From Actinomycetes bacterium (GTDB taxonomy: Bacteria > Actinomycetota > Actinomycetes > Mycobacteriales > Micromonosporaceae), in assembly GCA_021793335.1 (NCBI GenBank), contig JAJYSW010000092.1, forward strand, positions 1 through 11,927: DNA of 11,927 nt. Reading direction: 5' to 3'. Below the pieces are notes generated by a model. That model worked only from the letters and a program-made list of their open reading frames with translations, did not search any database and had not been told where the DNA came from. Position numbers and translations under genes: made by a program. This document shows, piece after piece, positions 8,046 to 11,927 of the stretch. Each line of letters begins with the position of its first letter. Position 1 is the first letter of the stretch.

Positions 8046-9732
8046 CGTCCCTCCTGTCATCTCGCAGGTCGACGACCCTGTCGCATACCGCCAGCAGGGC
8101 GGGTGCTTCGGTGATGAGCAGCGTCGCGTGCGGCCGCCGGACTCCGCGCAGCCGTTCGGCGATGCGGGCCTCGGTGACCGAGTCGACGGCGGTGGTCGGC
8201 TCGTGGAGCACCAGCAGCGGCGGGCGCTGCGCGAGGGCCCTGGCCAGGGCGATGCGCTGGCGCTGGCCGCCCGAGAGTCGCAGGCCGTCGTCGCCGACCT
8301 GGGCGTCGATGCCGTCGGGGGCGGATTCGAGGATCTCGGCGCAGTCGGCGGCCGCGAGCGCGGCGGCGGTCGCCTCCTGTGCTGCGGCGCCGAGGGCGAT
8401 GTTCTCGCGGATGGTGCCGTCGAAGAGCGCGGCGTGATGGGGCACGACGAGGATCGCGGCGCGCAGGGCCTCCAGGTCGTATTCGCCGAGGGGGCGGCCC
8501 TGCCAGGTGGCCTCGCCGGATTCGGGGGCGGTGCGGCCGGCCAGGAGGTCGGCGAGCGCGGCGGCGGTGGCGGGGTCGGCGCGGACACCGATGCATTCGC
8601 CGGGGTCGACGGTGAGGTCGAGCGCGTCGAGCCGGCCGGAGCGGATCGCGTCCAGGCGCAGCCGTCCTTCGCCGGGTTCGGGTTCGGCCTCGCCCGCGGC
8701 CTCGGTGCGGGGCGGGAGGGTGAGGACGCCGAGGACGCGTTCGGCGGAGGCCAGAGCGGTGGCCCAGACGGTGCCGAAGTTGGTGGCGAAGGCACTGAGG
8801 GGCCCGAGGACGATCTGGGCGAGGCCGACGACGGTGATGAGCTGGCCGACGGTGAGGTCGCCGGACCAGGCGCGGAGCCCGGCGGCGAGGGCGATGCCGG
8901 CGACGAACAGTCCGGAGACGAGGCTCATCGATCCGACGTAGCGTCCTTGGGCTCCGGCGGCGTGGAGGCTGCCGTCGAGGGCGTCGCGGCTGGCGGCGCG
9001 GTAGCGGTCCGCCGCGGTTCCCTGAGCGCCGAGGCCCGAGAGCACCCGGTATCCGGCGAGGAGGTCGGCGGCTTTGCCGGAGGCTTCGGCGGCCAGGGCC
9101 GCCTGTCGTCTGCTGCGGCGTCGCAGCGGTCCGCCGGCGCGGTCCATGAGCACCAGGAGCAGGGGGACGCCGAGGAGCACGATCAGGCCCAGCTGCCAGG
9201 AGAGGGCCATGAGGAAGACGGCGCACAGGATGACCGCGGCGAGCTCGCCTGCGGGGTACACGCTGATCATGACCGCGCGGGCGAGGGTGCTGACGTCGGA
9301 GGCCGCGATCGACAGGGAGACGCCGGGCAGGCCGGCTCGTCCGGCGACGCCCGCGGGCGCGAGGAGCCGGTCGGCGACGAGGGTCCGCAGGTGATGTTGG
9401 ACGGCTTCCATGCCGAGCAGCCCGAGTCTGGAGCCGAAGCGGTAGCAGAAGGACAGCATCGCGAAGTCGAGCGCCAGCAGCACGAGGCACCAGGCGAGCC
9501 GGACGGGGTCGCCGGTGGCGACGGCCTGGTCGATCGCGAAGCCCATGATGACCGGGACGAGCACTTCGCCGACCTGGTGGCCGACGCTCAGCAGTGCGGC
9601 GGGCACGGTCTGCCGGGGAGCGCCGAAGATGGTGCGGAGGGCCAGCCGGCGGGGCGTGGTGTCGGCGTCGACGTGGAAGGGCCGGATCGCGATGGGTTCG
9701 GCGGGGGCCTGGAGCAGGAGGGGTGTTCTCAC
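8038..9732 (-). CDS. ABC exporter-fold half-transporter with degenerate NBD (no Walker A), signature donor
   Basis: A 564-aa half-transporter, first gene of the operon. Hydrophobic segments lie near residues 45-67, 79-97, 152-175, 177-196, 268-286 and 296-315, giving the six-helix exporter-type TMD. The NBD (about 355-560) is recognisable but has lost its ATP-binding residues. After GECIGV the P-loop is replaced by RADPATAAAL (384-393) with no GxxGxGK[ST]; the Q-loop Gln is replaced by His (VVPHHAALF, about 432); Walker B reads LLVLHEP, His510 in place of Asp; and the switch His is replaced (LLITEAP, Glu542). LSGGQRQR (486-493) and the D-loop TAVD (514-517) are intact. It therefore looks like a specialised subunit completing the partner's ATP site rather than a decaying gene, since the frame is open and the TMD is complete. 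Start: GTG at 9732, with AGGA 9 nt upstream. An iron box overlaps the promoter. Confidence 0.92.
   Translation of the reverse strand: MRTPLLLQAPAEPIAIRPFHVDADTTPRRLALRTIFGAPRQTVPAALLSVGHQVGEVLVPVIMGFAIDQAVATGDPVRLAWCLVLLALDFAMLSFCYRFGSRLGLLGMEAVQHHLRTLVADRLLAPAGVAGRAGLPGVSLSIAASDVSTLARAVMISVYPAGELAAVILCAVFLMALSWQLGLIVLLGVPLLLVLMDRAGGPLRRRSRRQAALAAEASGKAADLLAGYRVLSGLGAQGTAADRYRAASRDALDGSLHAAGAQGRYVGSMSLVSGLFVAGIALAAGLRAWSGDLTVGQLITVVGLAQIVLGPLSAFATNFGTVWATALASAERVLGVLTLPPRTEAAGEAEPEPGEGRLRLDAIRSGRLDALDLTVDPGECIGVRADPATAAALADLLAGRTAPESGEATWQGRPLGEYDLEALRAAILVVPHHAALFDGTIRENIALGAAAQEATAAALAAADCAEILESAPDGIDAQVGDDGLRLSGGQRQRIALARALAQRPPLLVLHEPTTAVDSVTEARIAERLRGVRRPHATLLITEAPALLAVCDRVVDLRDDRRDDA
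8050..8055 (-). promoter_or_regulatory. Ribosome binding site that fixes the start of the second transporter gene
   Basis: AGGAGG on the minus strand, 4 nt before the ATG at 8045 and inside the 3' end of the upstream gene. A second in-frame ATG at 8060 has no comparable Shine-Dalgarno, so 8045 is preferred. Confidence 0.75.
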
Positions 9733-9839
9733 GTCCTGCCGTCCTGGCTCCGGGGCGCGGCCGGGCGAGGCGTGCGGATTGCTGCGGGCAGTGGCATGGG
9801 TTCCCGTCTGACGGACTGGATGGAACGACGACGTACGGA

Positions 9840-9845
9840 ATCTTA
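9840..9845 (-). promoter_or_regulatory. Predicted -10 hexamer of the ABC transporter operon
   Basis: Read on the minus strand this is TAAGAT (4/6 to TATAAT). It overlaps the edge of the iron box, predicting a start near 9833 and a leader of about 100 nt. A matching -35 is weak: CTGTCA on the minus strand is about 20 bp upstream. Confidence 0.4.
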
Positions 9846-9861
9846 GGCAAGCCTAAACTCA
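9843..9861. promoter_or_regulatory. Iron box (DtxR/IdeR/DmdR-type operator)
   Basis: TTAGGCAAGCCTAAACTCA matches the actinobacterial iron-box consensus TTAGGTTAGSCTAACCTAA at about 15 of 19 positions. The core is a perfect inverted repeat TTAGGC-AA-GCCTAA (9843-9856), in a 70%-GC context where such an AT-flanked palindrome is unlikely by chance. It overlaps the predicted -10 of the minus-strand ABC operon, so Fe(II)-loaded IdeR/DmdR would block transcription under iron sufficiency and release it on iron limitation. The nearest plus-strand gene, nucS, is 250 bp away and has its own -10, so it is unlikely to be the target. Confidence 0.8.
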
Positions 9862-9928
9862 TAAGTGACAGGGGCCGGGTGTGACGGTGGCCGTGTCCCG
9901 CGCCCGCTCCCCCGCCCGGGCTGCGGCT

Positions 9929-9940
9929 TCCGGGCCCGGA
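9929..9940. repeat. 12-bp perfect palindrome
   Basis: TCCGGGCCCGGA is perfectly self-complementary, with no spacer. It lies about 70 bp beyond the iron box in the gap before nucS. A protein-binding role is possible, but GC-rich palindromes of this size also arise by chance at this base composition. Confidence 0.45.
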
Positions 9941-9977
9941 GCCCTCGGCACTACGGCTCTGGACCGGGCCGTGCGGG

Positions 9978-10037
9978 GCGCATGCCGCATGCGCGCCCGA
10001 GCCGAAGCGCTCGGGCGCCTCCGGGCGTCTCGCCCGG
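9978..10037. repeat. Cluster of three adjoining GC-rich hairpins upstream of nucS
   Basis: Three perfect inverted repeats follow each other within 60 bp: GCGCATG-ccg-CATGCGC (9978-9994); GCGCCCGAGC-cgaagc-GCTCGGGCGC (9993-10018, 10-bp arms); and CCGGGCG-tct-CGCCCGG (10021-10037). The central one is as strong as an ordinary actinobacterial terminator, yet no coding gene ends here on either strand. It may insulate nucS, end an unrecognised small RNA starting near the iron box, or be a structured intergenic repeat. Confidence 0.55.
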
Positions 10038-10100
10038 TCCCGCGGCCCCGGGCTCTTCCTCGGAGACAAGACGAACCAGGGCGCTTCGAGCCTCACCGGG

Positions 10101-10106
10101 TAGTGT
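10101..10106 (+). promoter_or_regulatory. -10 hexamer of a probable leaderless promoter for nucS
   Basis: TAGTGT (TAnnnT) ends 6 nt before the ATG at 10113, with no Shine-Dalgarno in the intervening GTCGCC. Transcription would start at the start codon itself. No good -35 is visible. Confidence 0.55.
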
Positions 10107-10112
10107 GTCGCC

Positions 10113-10778
10113 ATGCGTTTGGTTGTCGCTCAATGCTCGGTCGACTACACGGGGCGGCTCTCCGCCCACCTGCCCATGGCCCCGCGCCTGATCATGATGA
10201 AGGCGGACGGGAGCGTGCTGATCCACGCCGACGGCGGGTCCTATAAGCCGTTGAACTGGATGACGCCGCCGTGCACCGTGGCCGAGACCGATTCGGTGTG
10301 GACGGTGACGTCGAAGAAGTCCGGCGACCAGTTGAAGATCACCATCGCCGAGATCCTGCACGACTCCTCGCACGAGCTCGGCGTCGATCCGGGCCTGCAG
10401 AAGGACGGCGTCGAAGCCCACTTGCAGGAGCTGCTGGCGGCCGACACGAGTCCGCTCGGCGAGGGCTGGTCGCTGGTGCGGCGGGAGTTCCCGACCGCGA
10501 TCGGGCCGGTCGACCTCATGTGCAGGGATGCGGACGGCGGGCACATCGCCGTCGAGATCAAGCGGCGCGGCGAGATCGACGGTGTCGAGCAGTTGACGCG
10601 GTACCTCGAACTGCTCAACCGGGACCCGCTGCTGGCGCCGGTGGAGGGGGGCTTCGCCGCGCAGGCCATCAAACCGCAGGCGCGGGTCCTCGCCGAGGAC
10701 CGGGGCATCCGCTGCGTCGTCCTGGACTACGACGACATGCGCGGGGCCGTGGACGAGTCGCAGCCGCGGCTGTTCTGA
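10113..10778 (+). CDS. nucS: Mismatch-specific endonuclease NucS/EndoMS
   Basis: A 221-aa protein of full family length. It begins MRLVVAQCSVDYTGRLSAHL, the characteristic NucS N-terminus, and has the N-terminal DNA-binding/dimerisation domain (about 1-105, with MMKADGSVLIHADGGSYKPL) and a C-terminal RecB-like PD-(D/E)XK nuclease domain. Candidate catalytic residues are Asp134 in GPVDLM and Glu148/Lys150 in AVEIKRR. It ends in QPRLF, a QxxLF-type sliding-clamp (DnaN) binding tail. In mycobacteria and corynebacteria NucS replaces MutS/MutL: it cuts both strands at mismatches such as G-T and lowers the spontaneous mutation rate. Here it is monocistronic, apparently leaderless, and followed by a hairpin terminator. 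Nothing is missing from the expected motifs, so it should be active. Confidence 0.96.
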   Translation: MRLVVAQCSVDYTGRLSAHLPMAPRLIMMKADGSVLIHADGGSYKPLNWMTPPCTVAETDSVWTVTSKKSGDQLKITIAEILHDSSHELGVDPGLQKDGVEAHLQELLAADTSPLGEGWSLVRREFPTAIGPVDLMCRDADGGHIAVEIKRRGEIDGVEQLTRYLELLNRDPLLAPVEGGFAAQAIKPQARVLAEDRGIRCVVLDYDDMRGAVDESQPRLF

Positions 10779-10786
10779 ACGACGAA

Positions 10787-10809
10787 GGGCCGCAGCGGCG
10801 CTGCGGCCC
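10787..10809. terminator. Bidirectional hairpin terminator between nucS and the DUF4190-like gene
   Basis: Perfect 10-bp arms GGGCCGCAGC / GCTGCGGCCC with a 3-nt loop GGC. It starts 8 nt after the nucS stop and lies 19 nt past the end of the convergent gene, so it can serve both. There is no U-tract. Confidence 0.8.
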
Positions 10810-10828
10810 GGTCATCGCTCGCCGTGGA

Positions 10829-11227
10829 TCAGAGGTCTTCGGCGTCCTCGATGAAGCGGTCGCACTCCTCGTCGGTGAAGCCGAGCGCGGAGCACTCGTC
10901 CTTGTACTCCTCGTAGTACTGGTCGATGGCGTTGCCGACGGCGTTGAAGACCAGCGCGTTGATGAGGAACGTCCCGGCGACGGCGATGATGCCCAAGACG
11001 AGGCCGGAGCCGCCGGTGCCCTTCCCCTTGCCTCCGCGCTTGCCGCTCACGCCGAGGGCGACGCAGCCGAAGATGATGGCGAGGATGCCGAGGGGAATGG
11101 CGGTGAAGACGTTGATGATCGGAATGACGGCGAAGACGGCACCGACGATGCCGAGCACCAGGGCGGTGACGCCGAAGCCGTTGCCTTGACGTACGGGCTG
11201 GGCAACGGGGGCAGGGGGGTAGGCCAC
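10829..11227 (-). CDS. Small DUF4190-like integral membrane protein
   Basis: A 132-aa membrane protein of unknown function. A short Pro/Ala/Gln-rich cytoplasmic N-terminus (MAYPPAPVAQPVRQGNGFGV) leads into a hydrophobic domain with segments at about 18-40, 43-60 and 75-98. The middle loop is basic and Gly-rich (SGKRGGKGKGTGG, 61-73). The first two helices carry the LGIVGA..IPLGILAIIFG..ALG pattern typical of actinobacterial DUF4190 proteins. Residues about 102-132 form an acidic tail with two Cys (DQYYEEYKDEC...FTDEECDRF) that is extra to the usual domain. The start was set at GTG 11227, preceded by GAGGAG with 7-nt spacing; an in-frame TTG at 11242 lies at the edge of that Shine-Dalgarno and is unlikely to be used. 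It converges on nucS and diverges from manC. Confidence 0.8.
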   Translation of the reverse strand: MAYPPAPVAQPVRQGNGFGVTALVLGIVGAVFAVIPIINVFTAIPLGILAIIFGCVALGVSGKRGGKGKGTGGSGLVLGIIAVAGTFLINALVFNAVGNAIDQYYEEYKDECSALGFTDEECDRFIEDAEDL

Positions 11228-11234
11228 GGGGGGA

Positions 11235-11240
11235 CTCCTC
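11235..11240 (-). promoter_or_regulatory. Ribosome binding site that fixes the DUF4190-like start
   Basis: GAGGAG on the minus strand, 7 nt before GTG 11227. It rules out the longer frame that begins with TTG at 11242. Confidence 0.7.
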
Positions 11241-11275
11241 AATTGTCGTTGGTCGCATTGGGCGGAACCAAGGTG

Positions 11276-11281
11276 AGTTTA
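11276..11281 (-). promoter_or_regulatory. Possible -10 hexamer for the DUF4190-like gene
   Basis: TAAACT on the minus strand (4/6 to TATAAT) in a locally AT-richer patch, predicting a start near 11269 and a leader of about 40 nt. The -35 position has no convincing match. Confidence 0.35.
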
Positions 11282-11316
11282 GATCAGTCCTGCAAGTTCT
11301 GAGCTGCACGGACACC

Positions 11317-11345
11317 CGTGTGATGAGCGATGCTCATTACACACG
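11317..11345. repeat. Imperfect hairpin in the divergent DUF4190-like / manC gap
   Basis: ATGAGC-gat-GCTCAT (11323-11337) is a perfect 6-bp inverted repeat. After a 2-nt bulge (TA, 11338-11339) the arms continue with a further 6 bp, CGTGTG (11317-11322) and CACACG (11340-11345). No gene ends here, so it may be an operator for one of the divergent genes or an RNA hairpin. Confidence 0.5.
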
Positions 11346-11446
11346 CGGGGCAGCCGGACGGCCTCGGCCACGCCCGATCCCGCCGAATCGGTCCGAACGT
11401 CGCCGAAAGCGGTCGCCTCGCTCGTCCGTCCCACCGGGTGGGCCGA

Positions 11447-11479
11447 CATGCGAAGGCGGCATGCGAGACTGGTCGCATG
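11447..11479. promoter_or_regulatory. Triplet of CATGCGA motifs overlapping the manC start (candidate operator)
   Basis: CATGCGA occurs at 11447-11453 and 11460-11466, and in inverted form (TCGCATG) at 11473-11479, each pair separated by exactly 6 bp (13-bp period). The second and third copies, extended by one base at each end, form an 8-bp perfect inverted repeat (11459-11466 / 11473-11480). The final ATG of the motif is the manC start codon. The arrangement covers the predicted -10 and +1, so a bound protein would block transcription or ribosome loading. Confidence 0.5.
11465..11470 (+). promoter_or_regulatory. Possible -10 of a leaderless manC promoter
   Basis: GAGACT keeps the A at position 2 and T at position 6 of TAnnnT and ends 6 nt before the ATG at 11477, the same spacing as at nucS. 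It lacks the first T, so the call is weak. There is no Shine-Dalgarno upstream of the start. Confidence 0.35.
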
Positions 11480-11927
11480 CTTCACGCGGTGGTTCCCGCA
11501 GGTGGTTCCGGCACTAGGCTCTGGCCCCTGTCTCGTGCTCAACGGCCCAAGTTCCTGCTCCCATTGACCGGCTCGGGCTCTTCCCTGCTCCAGTCCACGG
11601 TCGAACGGGTCCGCCTGCTGTCCTCGCCCGAGCGCGTCTACGTCGTCACCGGCGCCGCTCACGCGGTCGACGTCGCCAGGCAGCTGCCCGAGGTCCCCGG
11701 GGACAACATCCTCGTCGAGCCCTCCCCTCGGGACTCGGCCGCCGCCATCAGCCTCGCCGCCGCCGTCATCGCCGAGCGCGAACCCGGCGCGATCATGGGC
11801 GCCTTCGCCGCCGACCATCTCGTCCCCGACGGCAAGGCGTTCGCCGAGACCGTCGAGCACGCCATGGAGCTGGCCGACACCGGTCTGCTCATGACCATCG
11901 GCATCACCCCTACCGGCCCCGAGACCG
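11477..11927 (+). CDS. manC: Mannose-1-phosphate guanylyltransferase, N-terminal part (cut by window edge)
   Basis: 150 codons to the window edge. The protein begins MLHAVVPAGGSGTRLWPLSR; PAGGSGTRL (residues 7-15) is the nucleotide-binding pyrophosphorylase signature that sits at the extreme N-terminus in the family, which fixes the start. Next come RPKFLLPLTGSGSSLLQSTV (substrate-binding strand), VYVVTGAAH, NILVEPSPRDSAAAISLAA (the EPxxRxTAPAI-like motif of GDP-mannose pyrophosphorylases) and GAFAADHLV (about 108-116). The enzyme makes GDP-mannose from mannose-1-phosphate and GTP, feeding mannosylated lipids, glycoproteins and polysaccharides. The Rossmann-like transferase fold is cut before its end, so whether a C-terminal isomerase domain follows cannot be seen. 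Upstream lies a 249-bp divergent gap with two repeat structures. A different sugar-nucleotide pyrophosphorylase is less likely, given the PSPRDSAAAI motif. Confidence 0.92.
   Translation, partial: MLHAVVPAGGSGTRLWPLSRAQRPKFLLPLTGSGSSLLQSTVERVRLLSSPERVYVVTGAAHAVDVARQLPEVPGDNILVEPSPRDSAAAISLAAAVIAEREPGAIMGAFAADHLVPDGKAFAETVEHAMELADTGLLMTIGITPTGPET

Larger units (their letters stand above)
9862..10112. other. Non-coding gap between the iron box and nucS
   Basis: The gene-free stretch runs from 9733 to 10112. Its left part (9733-9861) holds the transporter operon leader, promoter and iron box. The right part, 9862-10112, is very GC-rich. Short open frames crossing it (for example 9881-10246 plus) give only Arg/Pro/Ala-rich products with no domain and overlap nucS, so I do not call them. 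The notable content is a set of inverted repeats between 9929 and 10037, listed separately, and the nucS -10 at 10101-10106. Confidence 0.6.

Noticed and set aside
6276..8795. 839-aa reading of the second transporter gene starting at 8795
   Set aside because: The first 250 residues are a Pro/Ser/Arg-rich shadow of the first subunit. A strong Shine-Dalgarno and the TMD start support 8045 instead.
8038..9732. First transporter subunit as a pseudogene, because Walker A is missing
   Set aside because: The frame is intact over 564 codons, the TMD and LSGGQ are conserved, and the losses are exactly complementary to the partner, which fits selection better than decay.
7483..9846. 787-aa plus-strand frame across both transporter genes
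   Set aside because: It crosses two convincing minus-strand ABC genes and their promoter, and shows only Gly/Ala/Glu-rich sequence.
9881..10246. 121-aa plus-strand frame before nucS
   Set aside because: Arg/Ala-rich, no domain, and it runs into nucS in another frame, over the hairpin cluster and the nucS -10.
1..11927. CRISPR arrays, tRNA/rRNA genes, insertion sequences, attachment sites
   Set aside because: I looked for them and found no regularly spaced long repeats, no tRNA-like cloverleaf, no transposase or integrase motifs and no terminal inverted repeats.

Overview
The window comes from a high-GC actinomycete. Base composition is GC-rich throughout, with GC-rich third codon positions. 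It carries nucS/endoMS (the actinobacterial mismatch endonuclease), a giant LuxR-type (LAL) regulator, a DtxR/IdeR-type iron box, and several genes whose -10 hexamer sits 6-7 nt from the start codon, which is the leaderless layout common in Actinomycetota. I cannot fix the genus.

Left part (1-3043): the first 53 codons of a DrrA-like ABC transporter ATPase on the minus strand, divergent from a 903-aa LAL transcription factor (332-3043). Next comes a secreted multidomain alpha-amylase (3205-6192) with two tandem CBM25-like starch-binding modules, an Fn3 linker domain and a complete GH13 catalytic domain. Its 161-bp upstream gap is unusually AT-rich and holds a sigma-70-like promoter plus a 19-bp LacI/MalR-style inverted repeat just past the predicted +1. 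This looks like induction by starch or maltose; the LAL neighbour (same architecture as MalT) is a possible second regulator.

Middle part (6210-9861): a 21-bp perfect hairpin separates the amylase from a convergent two-gene operon on the minus strand (first gene 9732-8038, second 8045-6276, overlapping by 8 nt). Both encode half-transporters (TMD+NBD) of the ABC-exporter fold. Their nucleotide-binding domains are degenerate in a complementary way. The first has lost the Walker A, Q-loop, Walker B Asp and switch His but keeps LSGGQ. The second keeps all of those and has lost LSGGQ. The predicted heterodimer therefore has exactly one competent composite ATP site. An iron box (9843-9861) overlaps the operon promoter, so the transporter is probably repressed by iron and works on a siderophore or related iron-linked substrate. 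No siderophore biosynthesis gene is in the window.

Right part (9862-11927): a non-coding gap with a cluster of GC-rich inverted repeats, then nucS (10113-10778). A hairpin terminator separates it from a convergent small DUF4190-like membrane protein gene (11227-10829). Last is the 5' end of a manC-type mannose-1-phosphate guanylyltransferase gene (11477 onward), whose start codon lies inside a regularly spaced triplet of CATGCGA motifs. The best leads are the one-site iron-regulated ABC heterodimer, the manC triplet motif, the amylase operator and the hairpin cluster before nucS.
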